From positions 1-64,000 of the forward strand of contig NZ_WTVS01000011.1 of assembly GCF_012911005.2 (NCBI RefSeq): DNA of 64,000 nt. The letters run 5' to 3'. Positions 8,287 to 16,957 of the stretch are shown here, piece by piece. The DNA is from Aromatoleum toluolicum. Lineage in GTDB: Bacteria > Pseudomonadota > Gammaproteobacteria > Burkholderiales > Rhodocyclaceae. The notes under the pieces were generated by a model. It saw only the letters and a list, made by a program, of their open reading frames with translations, ran no database searches and was not told the DNA's origin. Position numbers and translations under genes: made by a program. Within the stretch, counting starts at the first letter, position 1. Each line of letters begins with the position of its first letter.

Positions 8287-9105
8287 TTATGGCGATACGG
8301 CCGCTAATTTCGTGGTGCCATCCAGCTTGCGATGAATCAGCGATACCAGCGTCAGGATGTCCAGTGCGTCCTGTTCGGACATAGGCCAGTTCGTCTTGGG
8401 TGCATGGGCCAGCGGATTGCGCACGGCGCCAAACAGGCCGATCAGCAGGTTGGCAAAGCCTTTCTGCGCGCTCTTTTCCGACTCGGTGGTGAGTGATCCC
8501 AAGGCGAGAACAGGCTGTTGGCCCGCAAATGCCTTGTTCACCAGGTCCGCGCCATCACCGTTCAGGCCCGACAGCAGGCGAATCCGTTCCGCAACGCCTT
8601 TCGTTGCCTCGAACACGGCATGGAAGTAATTTTCGTCCAGCGGCTCGGCACGGCAGTAGTTCAGCACTTCCGCGTGGACGACGCGGCTTTCCAGCGCGGC
8701 CTTGAGTCGACCCGCGCGGGCGCGCGCGGCATCGAGCGTCGTGGCCTTGTCGGCGTGCCCGACCTTGCCGTCCTCGCGTACGTAGAAACCGGAGAAGGCA
8801 AGGACGACATTGAGTTCGCCGCGCCGCCAAGAGAACGTCGCGGGATCGCGGGCGTAGTTCACCGGGTTCATCGCGCGATTGATGAACATGATGAGATGGT
8901 TGCCGACCTGGTGCCGGTCTTGTGCGCCGGCCAGCGCATTGAATAACCGCTTCCACTTGATCATGCCGGGCGACGTGTCGGCAATCTCGATTTCTTGCAG
9001 CAACCGCTCGATCTGTGTGCCACTCAGACCGCGCTCGGTATCGGCGAGCACGCGGCACGCGGCTTCAAGATGCTGTGAGCTGAAAGGGTTAATTCGGGCC
9101 GCCAA
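8287..9105 (-). CDS. TIGR02391/Ymh-like protein with HEPN-type RNxxxH motif
   Basis: This 272-aa protein has a C-terminal half ending in the pattern LIGLFGAVRNPLAHAPK, followed by W and DILTLVSLIHRKLD. This is the hallmark of the TIGR02391 (Hypoth_Ymh) family, often found beside restriction or defence genes. R-N-P-L-A-H fits the R-x4-H motif of HEPN ribonucleases, so RNase activity is possible. The N-terminal half may mediate regulation or target recognition. It sits 22 bp behind the HTH gene and 13 bp ahead of the nuclease-like gene, in one apparent operon. Confidence 0.7.
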   Translation of the reverse strand: MAARINPFSSQHLEAACRVLADTERGLSGTQIERLLQEIEIADTSPGMIKWKRLFNALAGAQDRHQVGNHLIMFINRAMNPVNYARDPATFSWRRGELNVVLAFSGFYVREDGKVGHADKATTLDAARARAGRLKAALESRVVHAEVLNYCRAEPLDENYFHAVFEATKGVAERIRLLSGLNGDGADLVNKAFAGQQPVLALGSLTTESEKSAQKGFANLLIGLFGAVRNPLAHAPKTNWPMSEQDALDILTLVSLIHRKLDGTTKLAAVSP

Positions 9106-9127
9106 TGCTTGTCTCCCTGGTCAGGCG

Positions 9128-9430
9128 TCAGATGATGGCCTGCAGGCCCTTGTCGGCGATAACGTTGAGCAGCTTGAGGGCTGGCCCCGTGGGATGGGTG
9201 TCGCCTTGCTCCCACTTGCGCACGGTTGAGGCCGACGTGTGCAAATGAAGAGCGAACACCGGCTGGCTGAACTTCAAGGCTTCGCGCAGGCGTTTGATGT
9301 CGGCAGCGCTGAACTCCCGCACCGGCGGCGGGCAGATCGCGTCGAACTCGCGCATCGTCACCTTGCTGATTGCTCCCGCTTCCTGAAGCGCAGCCAGATC
9401 GCCACGCAGGGATTCAATGATCTTGCTCAC
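9128..9430 (-). CDS. HigA/NadS-type helix-turn-helix antitoxin or regulator
   Basis: This is a 100-aa protein with a Cro/C1-type HTH in the C-terminal 60 residues (IKRLREALKFSQPVFALHLH, then VRKWEQGDTHPTGPALKLL). Such proteins are the antitoxin partners of RelE/HigB-like toxins. A GTG start at 9430 directly after GGAGGTGC is preferred over the internal ATG. The toxin gene just upstream is broken, so this HTH is now free. Its position as first gene before the TIGR02391-like and nuclease-like genes suggests it may regulate that operon, probably binding its own promoter region. Confidence 0.8.
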   Translation of the reverse strand: MSKIIESLRGDLAALQEAGAISKVTMREFDAICPPPVREFSAADIKRLREALKFSQPVFALHLHTSASTVRKWEQGDTHPTGPALKLLNVIADKGLQAII

Positions 9431-9789
9431 AGTGCACCTCCAATAACACGCCCGACTGCAACGCCTTCGACAAAGTCTCCGCGGACAGTTACAGGAACAC
9501 TTGCCAGCAAATAGCAGAGCCATGTTCTCGTCCTGTGATGTTCGCCTTGTCGCTCTTGGGAACCCATGCAGGAACACGTAACGGCTACCGGGCCGACAGC
9601 AGCGTGCGGTAGCCACCGCTCTTGCCGCCGCCGGAGCGGGCAACCCGCTTCTTGTAGAAGAACCCGCCCAAGTCAGCGTCACAGACCGCTTTCCATCTCC
9701 TGAAAAGCCTTGCACAAGGCGGCATCAGATAGCTTTTCGCCCGCCTACCACCGCGTAAAGACCTTTCGCTTGAGGACGCGGATCATCAT
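9414..9789 (-). pseudogene. Degraded RelE/HigB (NadT-like) toxin gene
   Basis: Reading the minus strand from ATG 9789, recognisable toxin segments appear in order but in different phases and broken by stops. These are TRW, SDAALCKAFQEMESGL, then DADLGGFFYKKRVARSGGGK and SGGYRTL, then YVFLHGFP, KSDKANI and finally LSKALQSGVLLEVHC. This is the usual block order of HigB/NadT-type RelE toxins, whose 3' end overlaps the antitoxin start as here. At least two frameshifts and three stops are needed to explain it, so the toxin should be inactive. The antitoxin gene is intact. Confidence 0.78.
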
Positions 9790-10512
9790 CTTGATCTTTT
9801 AAACTATACCCGTAACGGGCATACTTCTCCAAGCCCCGCACGATGCATGGTCGGGGAGGGCCCCCGAGCCGATCGTCGTGACGTCGAGGCGACAATCGGG
9901 GCTGATATGGCGGATCGCTGGCCACTGATCATGTGATCATCTCTCTCGGTTCTTAGCGCGTGCCGACACTCGATTGCGCGCAATTGACCATCGAGCTAGC
10001 CGAGCGATAGACCGCATGGACACCCGGGGTCTTCTGGCGCGTCACGCGAGTTGACCGTCATGTGGTCGAAACCGTGAGCACAAGGCGTTGCCGTCACCGA
10101 GGTCGCTACAAAGCAGCAACTTGAGATATCAAACTATTGGTTGGGAATTTGCGTTAGCTGGATTGGATAGCTGCCGCCTATTGGAATCCGCAGTTGAGCG
10201 GCAGGTCATCGACGCAATGGAGACCGATAGGCTTTGGCCGGCGCATGCCCGGACAGGCCGAATTGCACGCATCGGCTGTCCAGCAGGTTTCCGAGCGAAG
10301 CAACCTCTCCAACGGCGGCGCTGCCGAAACATCTGCAGCAGCAGTTGGTCGGCGGCGGCCTCTGCACAGCCGCCCACTGACGTCCGCGGCAGTTCCTGGT
10401 CAGCGCCTCATGCTAAAGGTAGAGAAGCCGTCCCGGCGAGAGTGCCAACGGTTGCAAGATGCGAGAGCGAGGTGAAACCAGGACGAGGGCTGGCGCCCAC
10501 GCCCTGGCTTCG
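9790..10512. other. Gene-free region between cargo and ICE helicase
   Basis: No convincing gene was found. The open frames on both strands (for example 10088-10564 plus and 10129-10377 minus) lack ribosome-binding sites and protein-like composition. Two TGATCA palindromes occur at 9926-9931 and 9934-9939. The region separates the AT-richer cargo block from the GC-rich maintenance genes and may hold a decayed junction. Confidence 0.4.
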
Positions 10513-12798
10513 TCAGGCCGCCAGCCTCTTGGCCAGCGCCACCTCGATGCTGTCACCGGTCTGATTGAGGACGTCGAGGCCCGTTTCCGGCATGTCGCCC
10601 GACGTCGATTGCGCCACCGCGATCTTCTGCGCCATCAATGTGAGGCAGTCCATTTGCGCCGATTCCGCGTATCCGAAGAAGTGCACGGCCACGTCGTTTC
10701 GCTGCCCGATGCGCCATGAACGGCGCGAGGCCTGCTGCAGGGTATAGCAGTTGTAGCCCGATTGCATGTAGGCGATGTTAGGGAAATCGAGCAGATCCAG
10801 CCCGGTTTTCACGAGTTCCGGGTTCGAGATGAGCACGTCGATGCCGCGTTCGACCTGGTCGGCCACCCAGTCCTCGCGGCGGGCCGCTTCAACGCTCGCG
10901 CGCAGCACGGCCACCTTGAAGCCCGCGCGTTCCAGCTGGGCCCGCAGGCGACTCGTGGTGTCTCGGGTCCCCGTGTAGATGGAGTACGCGAGCACCTTGC
11001 GGCCCCTGCCCTTCTCATGGCGGCAAAGTTCAATCAGCGCCGCTTCCTTCGGGCTCACGTCCCCGTCGCCGAAGACTGCTGTCTGATACGCAAGCTGGGC
11101 GCCAGTTCGAGGATGCCTGACGAGTTCGTCGCGGAAGCAGCAGTCGGGCCACGCCAGCAGCACCTGGAGCACCACGCCGAGCAGCGTCGCGTCGCCGCAG
11201 CGCAGCGCCAGGCGCAACTCGGCCGTGAGGACCCTCGCGAGCTTCGTGTAGCCCTCGCGCTGTGCCTCTGTCATCACCACCGATTCGAACACCTCGCGGT
11301 AGGGCGGCAGGACGTCCCCGCCGATGTCCTTGAGCTTCAGGAAGACCGTGCAGGGCAGCAAATACCGCATGATGCCCTTCGGGCCGAAGCCGGGGGCTTT
11401 GGCCGTTCGATGGCTGATCGTCTTGCCCTTCGCAGTCCGATGGGAGCGGCTTTCCGCCTCACGGTAGATGTCCTTCACGACCCCGTGGTCGCGCATGAAG
11501 ACCATTGCTGCCGGGCCCAGGCTGCGACGCACGTTCGGGCGGTAGCCGTCGTCAATCATCACCCTCGGATTGAGGCGCCAGAGGAGGTAGAACAGGTCCT
11601 CGGCGTAGCCGCCCATCAGCGTGCCGGTGAGCAGCAGCGTCTTGCTGCACTTGGCGGCCAGGACGCCCATGGCTTGTCCCTGGGCGCTGCCGGCATTCTT
11701 GTATTCATGCCCCTCGTCGATCACCAGCAGCCCGAAGTAGCCTTGGGGCAAGTACCGTTTGACGAATTCCGTCGCCTGGTAGTCGCCCTGGCCGAAGCCG
11801 ATCTCCATGGTGGCCATTGCGCGCTCCATGCGTGCGGCCTGGCGGTCGGAGAAGACGAGTTCCCCCTTCTCGTCCATCAGGTTGATGAACTCGTGCACGT
11901 TGTCCGCCAGCATGGCGCCGAGCATCTCCTCGCCAAATCGTCGGATCAGGTTCTCGGCGGTCTTCACGCCGATGGTCGGCAACTGCTGCAACGCGTCCAT
12001 GACGAGTTCGCGGTGCGAGCGCTGCGGCTTGCCCTTGCGGGTTAAGGTCCACAGGCGCCCGCTGCAATGAGGGCAAGCGCTTCGATTCTCGTCGAGCACG
12101 ACCTTCGCCCGCGCCGCCGACATTGGCAGCTCGGAGTCGTTGGCCCTGTCCGTCAGCCATTGCCCGCAGTCCGGACAAGTGGCGTAGGCGGCGACGTGGC
12201 GCGCCCCGAGCTCGTCCCGATAAACCGTCCTGCGTACGGTGAACGCGGGCCGCCAATGAAAGCCCATGCGCATCCGCACGCGCCCGAGCACGAAGAACTC
12301 CGGCACTGCGGGCACCGTGCGCATCGCGCGCAGTGTGAGCAGCTTCTGCAAGGTATCCGGCCCGTTGAGTATCCAGACTCGAGCATCCGGCACGGTCAGC
12401 ATGATTTCCCTGCGCCACTTGTACACCAGGTGAGGCGGTGACAGTACCAGGGTGCGGCGGAAGCCCGCCTCGTGCATCACGACGGCTGCGGCGATCGCCA
12501 TCATGGTCTTGCCAGTTCCCATCTCGGCGTTGAGGATCGCCGCCGGGTCGCCGGCGTCGAGCAGCAGGCGAGTCAGGGCCTGGACGGCATCGCGCTGCGC
12601 CGGAAAGGGCTTCCGGCGCAGCCGATCCATCAACTCATCGCGCTGCGGATCGGCTGCGCCGTCATAGACGGGAGGATTCTGGCGTCGAACGGCGTCCAGC
12701 AGGCTGGCGCCGAAGTCGTCGACGAACTCCGCCAGCGACAGCTGGGCAGGTTCCGGAAGGACGAGAGCCGACGCGAAGTCGGCACGTGCGAGTTGCAT
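10513..12798 (-). CDS. Snf2/DEAD-like helicase with zinc-ribbon insertion
   Basis: This encodes 761 aa. Walker A AEMGTGKTMMAI is at about residue 94, motif II VIDEGHEY at about 358 and motif III LLLTGTLMGG shortly after. The second RecA lobe ends in SRRSWRIGQRNDVAV at about 690, typical of Swi2/Snf2 proteins. An insertion between motifs I and II carries CPDC and CPHC pairs (about 206-242), a probable zinc ribbon. ATG 12798 follows GAGGAGACC; the frame is open upstream but without support. Such helicases are standard in ICE maintenance modules. A strong hairpin lies just before the ribosome-binding site. Confidence 0.85.
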   Translation of the reverse strand: MQLARADFASALVLPEPAQLSLAEFVDDFGASLLDAVRRQNPPVYDGAADPQRDELMDRLRRKPFPAQRDAVQALTRLLLDAGDPAAILNAEMGTGKTMMAIAAAVVMHEAGFRRTLVLSPPHLVYKWRREIMLTVPDARVWILNGPDTLQKLLTLRAMRTVPAVPEFFVLGRVRMRMGFHWRPAFTVRRTVYRDELGARHVAAYATCPDCGQWLTDRANDSELPMSAARAKVVLDENRSACPHCSGRLWTLTRKGKPQRSHRELVMDALQQLPTIGVKTAENLIRRFGEEMLGAMLADNVHEFINLMDEKGELVFSDRQAARMERAMATMEIGFGQGDYQATEFVKRYLPQGYFGLLVIDEGHEYKNAGSAQGQAMGVLAAKCSKTLLLTGTLMGGYAEDLFYLLWRLNPRVMIDDGYRPNVRRSLGPAAMVFMRDHGVVKDIYREAESRSHRTAKGKTISHRTAKAPGFGPKGIMRYLLPCTVFLKLKDIGGDVLPPYREVFESVVMTEAQREGYTKLARVLTAELRLALRCGDATLLGVVLQVLLAWPDCCFRDELVRHPRTGAQLAYQTAVFGDGDVSPKEAALIELCRHEKGRGRKVLAYSIYTGTRDTTSRLRAQLERAGFKVAVLRASVEAARREDWVADQVERGIDVLISNPELVKTGLDLLDFPNIAYMQSGYNCYTLQQASRRSWRIGQRNDVAVHFFGYAESAQMDCLTLMAQKIAVAQSTSGDMPETGLDVLNQTGDSIEVALAKRLAA

Positions 12799-12828
12799 GA
12801 AGGTCTCCTCGAGAAGGCGGAGACCGAA

Positions 12829-12856
12829 CCCATGCGGGTACGAGTCCCCGCATGGG
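12829..12856 (-). promoter_or_regulatory. Hairpin in the leader of the Snf2 helicase gene
   Basis: CCCATGCGGG pairs perfectly with CCCGCATGGG around an 8-nt loop, about 30 nt before the helicase start codon. A second stem (GGGGCGA/TCGCCCC with an inner GCC-TTC-GGC) lies farther upstream. GC hairpins in this position recur before other genes of the element, suggesting control at the level of translation or mRNA stability. Confidence 0.55.
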
Positions 12857-12923
12857 TTTGACGTGGAAGAACAGGGTGGGGCGATAGCCGAAGGCGGACG
12901 TATTCGCCCCGAACGCTTTTGCC

Positions 12924-13889
12924 TCAGTACTCTTCGGGCAGCAGCAATGTCGTGACGCTGCGGTCCGCTTCGGTGATGAGCCACAACGTATTGGCGCCGT
13001 AGCCCGCGCTCGGCCGAGCCGGGTCGATCGGATACGCGGCGAATATGCGGCTGTCGCCCGAACGAACAGCCTCGTCGTTCTGCTCGGGCTCGGAGCTCAC
13101 CCCCCAATCGCCTCGTAGGTAGGCGCCGAGACAGCGGTCGACGAGATCCGGATGGCGCTCGAGGAACAGCTCGACCCCTGCTGTCATCACCACGCGACCG
13201 AGCTCGAACAAGGGCTTGGACTGAGCCCGCACGGGCGGCAATGCTTCGGCGATCCCCTGGATTCGTCCCGCCGCGTCAGCGGGCAGGTCGTCCGCCTCAA
13301 GCGTCAACACACCCTGCTTGACGGCCATCGAAACGAGATCCTGGAACCGCTCCTCCAGCGTGACGCGAACGCCGCCGACCTTGCCGAGCGGCGGGAACTT
13401 GAAGCGGCTCAGCGGCATGTAGAGCCGATCGCCCAGACCGTCGAGCAGCGGATCGCGCCAGTGATCGAGGAGCGGCAGCGGGCTGAGGTCCCGGATCAGG
13501 GCCCACAGTTGGGAGCGCGGCACCTCGCATTCATCACTCACCAGCCAGGCGGTTCCCCCCGGCCGGTTGAGCTGCACCAGAACCGGGTCGTAGAGCCACG
13601 TGTGCGTCAGTGATCCGAACAGGTTCCGGTCAGGGAAACGACCAGTGAACTTCTGGAGCCGCTCCGGCTCCGGGACGAAGACCGTGTGTCGCGCTCCATC
13701 ATCGGCCAGGGTGAAGGTGACCTCCCCCGCCTGGAGCAGGCCGCCCTGATCGCGAGGCACGGAGAAGGCGGACATGAACTGCAGCACGGAGGTGTCGCGT
13801 CCGTACAAGGACAGCAGCAACAGTTCGCCATTTTCGCCGCGGACGCAGGCATCCGCGTACAGATCGGAGAAACCCTCGATCGACAACAT
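12924..13889 (-). CDS. ICE protein of unknown function (321 aa)
   Basis: The product is acidic and soluble, with an alternating beta-rich N-terminal half and a more helical C-terminal half; no catalytic motif, signal peptide or membrane segment is visible. ATG 13889 follows a good GGGAGG ribosome-binding site. It lies between the 41-aa gene (15 bp upstream) and the Snf2 helicase (125 bp downstream), all on the minus strand, so it is probably part of the element's maintenance operon. I do not recognise the family. Confidence 0.7.
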   Translation of the reverse strand: MLSIEGFSDLYADACVRGENGELLLLSLYGRDTSVLQFMSAFSVPRDQGGLLQAGEVTFTLADDGARHTVFVPEPERLQKFTGRFPDRNLFGSLTHTWLYDPVLVQLNRPGGTAWLVSDECEVPRSQLWALIRDLSPLPLLDHWRDPLLDGLGDRLYMPLSRFKFPPLGKVGGVRVTLEERFQDLVSMAVKQGVLTLEADDLPADAAGRIQGIAEALPPVRAQSKPLFELGRVVMTAGVELFLERHPDLVDRCLGAYLRGDWGVSSEPEQNDEAVRSGDSRIFAAYPIDPARPSAGYGANTLWLITEADRSVTTLLLPEEY

Positions 13890-13904
13890 GATGAGTGCCT
13901 CCCT

Positions 13905-14030
13905 TCATTGGACGCCAATCGCCAATGACGATTGGTTTTCGGGTACGGAGGCGGACCGGACGCGAGACAAGCGCCTGGCGTCCGCGCCCAAGAGCGTGGC
14001 TTCGAGGTCGGTGAAATCGACGTTTTTCAT
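13905..14030 (-). CDS. Very small ICE protein (41 aa)
   Basis: The frame starts MKNVDFTDLEATLLGADARR and ends 15 bp before the next gene. ATG 14030 is preceded by GAGGAGC at the right distance, and the region upstream is a copy of the dispersed structured leader. A ribosome-binding site, a family leader and tight spacing to the downstream gene all favour a real coding unit, either a small protein or a leader peptide of the operon. The function is unknown. Confidence 0.5.
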   Translation of the reverse strand: MKNVDFTDLEATLLGADARRLSRVRSASVPENQSSLAIGVQ

Positions 14031-14062
14031 GGCAAAGCTCCTCAAGAAATGGGGAGATGCCG

Positions 14063-14154
14063 CCACCCCATCGGGGAAGCGGATCTTCCCGGTGGGGTGG
14101 ATGAAGGACGAATGCCCCGGGCCCCGAAGGGCCGTCGCTGTTTCAGGGGCTGAC
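14063..14154 (-). promoter_or_regulatory. Structured leader, copy 2 (upstream of the 41-aa gene)
   Basis: Read on the minus strand it has GTCAGCCCCTG, apical stem GGCCC/GGGCC with a TTCG tetraloop (14120-14133) and a basal CCCC/GGGG pairing. A large second hairpin (14063-14100) follows, with CCACCCCA/TGGGGTGG outside and GGGAAG/CTTCCC inside. The same order is seen in the DUF3577 leader with different bases in the stems. Confidence 0.65.
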
Positions 14155-14190
14155 AGCGCTCGGTGTCGACGCGATGGCGTCGCCGCAAAA

Positions 14191-14532
14191 CTACGTCTGG
14201 GCAATTGGTTGAGGCACTGCCCCGCGAGCAGGTAGCCACACCCGTCCGTTGTAACTCACCCGTGCGACCTGCTGGCCGCAACCGTCAAGGACTTGCCCCC
14301 CCACCCAGTTGCCGCCGCCGACTTGGTGCTCAACGATGAAGCGGCAGACAACACGGCTCGCGTCCCCAAGGGACGCCACCGGCGCCAGGCGATTCTGGAC
14401 GCCGAGTAGTGTTTGCGCGGGGTCCTGACCGAGGCCCGGGTTACCCGCCGTCATCAAGGCGACGCGAAGTGGCTGACGCTGCGCAAGCTCGTATTCGTCC
14501 GCCACACGGTTGAAGTTTCGCAATGTGTGCAT
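14191..14532 (-). CDS. ICE hypothetical protein (113 aa)
   Basis: This is a 113-aa soluble protein with an N-terminal helix (MHTLRNFNRVADEYELAQRQ) and a likely beta-rich C-terminal half; no known motif was recognised. ATG 14532 follows AGGAG. It is preceded by an 11-bp hairpin and sits in the minus-strand maintenance cluster between the 207-aa gene and the 41-aa gene. Confidence 0.6.
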   Translation of the reverse strand: MHTLRNFNRVADEYELAQRQPLRVALMTAGNPGLGQDPAQTLLGVQNRLAPVASLGDASRVVCRFIVEHQVGGGNWVGGQVLDGCGQQVARVSYNGRVWLPARGAVPQPIAQT

Positions 14533-14563
14533 GATGCGCTCCTGAATGTCCCGTCGGTCGCCG

Positions 14564-14592
14564 CACCCGCCGGGCGTGCAACCCGACGGGTG
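14564..14592 (-). promoter_or_regulatory. Hairpin before the 113-aa gene
   Basis: CACCCGTCGGG and CCCGGCGGGTG (minus strand) form an 11-bp stem including one G-T pair around a 7-nt loop, ending about 30 nt before ATG 14532. Its CACCC...GGGTG flavour matches the second hairpins of the structured leaders. Confidence 0.5.
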
Positions 14593-14640
14593 ATGAGGGA
14601 GGACAATGGAATCGCGGCGGCACGGCCGCCCGAGGAGAAA

Positions 14641-15264
14641 CTACGAATCGCTGATGCGCCGGACCGGAAGCAAGAGCAACTCGCCCTGCGCCAGCGCCGA
14701 CATCAGCACCTTGTCGCTCGGCACACGCACCGACCGCGCGATCGCATCGAAGAACGGCGACTGATCGGTGAGATGGTCGGACAGAAGGCGCGCCAGGTCG
14801 GTCAACACGTGGAGGACAGCCTCGCCGGAAGTGTCGAAGTCATGCGTGTCCTGCAGTCGCTCCGCAACGTGCGTGAGGAGCGCGGCGCCCATCGGAAACA
14901 GGGCCTCCGGCCAATCGATTCCGCCGTCGGCTCCGAGCGGGATCTCCATCTGGTCGGCACCCGCTTCGGGAAGCAGTACGCACAGGCGATCCAGGGTACT
15001 CGCCAGTGCGTGGTTGAAGTTGGCTCGAACCACGCGGATGGTCGACCAGAACGTCTCGGCTTCGTCGGGCGCCCGGCACGCCAGCCGCCAGACGACCTCC
15101 GACCGCGCGAGCGTGCCCGGGTGGCACAGCAGCGTGGTCTGAAGATACTCGAGGCAGCCCGCCCGCCACTCGCGATCCGTCGTCGAGCGGTTGCGGCCCG
15201 CGCTCGAGAGTGCGGACACGTCACGGTGTCGCGCGAGCACCCACATATCGATTTCCTGCTGCAT
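14641..15264 (-). CDS. ICE hypothetical protein (207 aa)
   Basis: The sequence is largely helical and soluble with no motif I can name. ATG 15264 is chosen because GGGAGAACGAG precedes it; the frame stays open upstream without protein-like composition. A GCTCGC/GCGAGC hairpin lies in its leader. It is 175 bp downstream of the methylase gene and 108 bp upstream of the 113-aa gene on the same strand. Confidence 0.65.
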   Translation of the reverse strand: MQQEIDMWVLARHRDVSALSSAGRNRSTTDREWRAGCLEYLQTTLLCHPGTLARSEVVWRLACRAPDEAETFWSTIRVVRANFNHALASTLDRLCVLLPEAGADQMEIPLGADGGIDWPEALFPMGAALLTHVAERLQDTHDFDTSGEAVLHVLTDLARLLSDHLTDQSPFFDAIARSVRVPSDKVLMSALAQGELLLLPVRRISDS

Positions 15265-15439
15265 CTCGTTCTCCCAAAGAATGATAGATGGCTGGAAGAC
15301 AACACAAAGGCGAGCTCGCCCCCGAAGAGCGAGCCCGTTCGGGTTGCAGTGGTGGTGGTCAAAGCGCTGGCGCTGAGGGCCAGCAAATCGAGGCGGAGCG
15401 GTGCTCCGCAAGACCAATGTGCAGTGCGTTTGCCCTGCC

Positions 15440-16537
15440 CTATTGGATCGTGACGATGGACCCGAACCCGGGCCCTGGAGTGAAATCGATCCCGCGTATC
15501 ACGGGCACGAACCGATCGGTAAGAATGACAGTTTCACTGACGGTCCCATCCGGGCTTTCCGAAAGCTCGACGGAGCGGACCTTGTCCTTGTACGTGTCGC
15601 CCTTGATCAACAGGGTGCGACCGCTACCGGCGGTCACGATTCCGTGAGCGTGACCGGCCGCCAGCGCCAAAGCCAGGTGCCACCGCCCCATTGCAGTCAA
15701 GGGCGGACGGTGGGCGCCTTTCGTAACACCGAAGTGAGTCCGGAACTGCGGCCAGAGACTATGCGCATGCAGTCGCGCCACCTCGGCCGCGAGTTGGGCG
15801 GCGTCGATGCGGACCGCGTGAAAGCGGCCCTCCCCACCTGCAATCTCCGGAACGGCGTACGGCTCGTCGGTCCAGCACTCGGGCAATACCTGATTGCATG
15901 CTTCGCCCTTACCGGCAGCAATGAGCGCCGACACGGTGCGGGATTCCGGCCGATCCGAACGGCGTCGAACGCCGAACACCACGCACTGCTTGAACTGTTG
16001 CTCCGGAGCCATATGGAAGCGAATGCGATCGAAGTTGCGGGCAAGGAGACCTGCGAACTCCGCGTCGAGCACGTAGTAAGGCACGATGAGAACGAGGACG
16101 CCTCCGAACGCAAGGGTTTGAAAGGTCCGCCGGAAGAAGATCTTCTCGAGTCGATCTGGCCCTTTGTCGCCGGTCTGCGCCCGGTCCGCCACCACGTCGC
16201 CATAGGGCGGATTCAGGAACAAGAGACCCATGGACCCCGGTGTTAGGACGACGTCCTGGATGTCGGCGTGAATCGCAAGGTCCAGGACGGATTTCGCATG
16301 CCAGGCGCGCTCGGCATCGAACTCGACGCCGAATGCCTGAACAGCGGCACCGCATCCAGTCAGCGCTTCCCTGACCTGGTGGAGCGCAGCGCCTTCGCCG
16401 CAGCACGGATCAAGGATCCGTAGCTCATTGCCTGCCACATCGAGGGCGGCGACAATCCGCTCGAGCGTCGCTTGGTCGGTCGGGTAGTAGCCGTTCTTCA
16501 CGAAATTGCGCGCCAGGCGCGGGAATATCAGGGCCAT
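15440..16537 (-). CDS. DUF6094-type N6-adenine DNA methyltransferase
   Basis: This 365-aa protein belongs to the class-I SAM-dependent methyltransferases. Motif I ILDPCCGEGAAL is at about residue 44 and the catalytic motif IV LFLNPPYG at about 107, characteristic of adenine-N6 methylation. The C-terminal 150 residues are probably target recognition. ATG 16537 follows a strong GAGGAGG site. No restriction partner is adjacent, so it is likely an orphan methylase of the element that modifies host DNA or evades restriction after transfer (inference). It is preceded by copy 3 of the structured leader. Confidence 0.85.
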   Translation of the reverse strand: MALIFPRLARNFVKNGYYPTDQATLERIVAALDVAGNELRILDPCCGEGAALHQVREALTGCGAAVQAFGVEFDAERAWHAKSVLDLAIHADIQDVVLTPGSMGLLFLNPPYGDVVADRAQTGDKGPDRLEKIFFRRTFQTLAFGGVLVLIVPYYVLDAEFAGLLARNFDRIRFHMAPEQQFKQCVVFGVRRRSDRPESRTVSALIAAGKGEACNQVLPECWTDEPYAVPEIAGGEGRFHAVRIDAAQLAAEVARLHAHSLWPQFRTHFGVTKGAHRPPLTAMGRWHLALALAAGHAHGIVTAGSGRTLLIKGDTYKDKVRSVELSESPDGTVSETVILTDRFVPVIRGIDFTPGPGFGSIVTIQ

Positions 16538-16608
16538 GGAACCTCCTCGGAGTCGGCGGGACGCATTGACCCTCGACGGGCCGATCGCGACCCGCAGGTT
16601 GTGGATGA

Positions 16609-16649
16609 TGTCCCGGAGCGAGATGCTCGGTCCTGTTGCAGGGACTGAC
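16609..16649 (-). promoter_or_regulatory. Structured leader, copy 3 (upstream of the methylase)
   Basis: Minus strand: GTCAGTCCCTG, CCTG-CAA-CAGG mini-hairpin, apical stem GAGC/GCTC (16616-16628), closed by GTCCC/GGGAC. Relative to the other copies the basal stem has changed on both sides (CCCC/GGGG to TCCC/GGGA), a compensatory pair that supports the structure. It ends about 70 nt before ATG 16537. Confidence 0.62.
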
Positions 16650-16957
16650 AGGCTGATGAATCTGGCAACACGCGCCACCGGCCGATAGCCGGACGGCCGC
16701 AAACGGATTTCCATCGTCGGTCTGCCTGCTGTGGGCCGACCATGGGAACCCGCTGGTTCCGCTTGGATGGGATTTGAACGATACCTTCGTCACACCCGCG
16801 GGCCTCAGGCGCGTTGCCCTGAGACCCCGTGGCTCGGATGCGAGGCACCCCAGTGGAAGGCGTGGGCGCCGATGAAAGGGCGCGCGGGGAAACCGCCGAC
16901 GCAAATGCCGCAACACATCGGGCGTGTTGCTGCCCAGTTGTCGATGGAGCCCTCGCA

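Noticed and set aside
10019-10045. A seventh copy of the structured leader (CCCGGGGTCTTC resembles the 3' part of copy 1)
   Set aside because: The GTCAGCCCCTG half and the apical hairpin are missing, so the match is probably chance or a remnant.
10088-10564. A 158-codon plus-strand frame in the gap before the Snf2 helicase
   Set aside because: It has no ribosome-binding site and a composition typical of non-coding GC-rich DNA, and it overlaps the 3' end of the helicase gene on the other strand.
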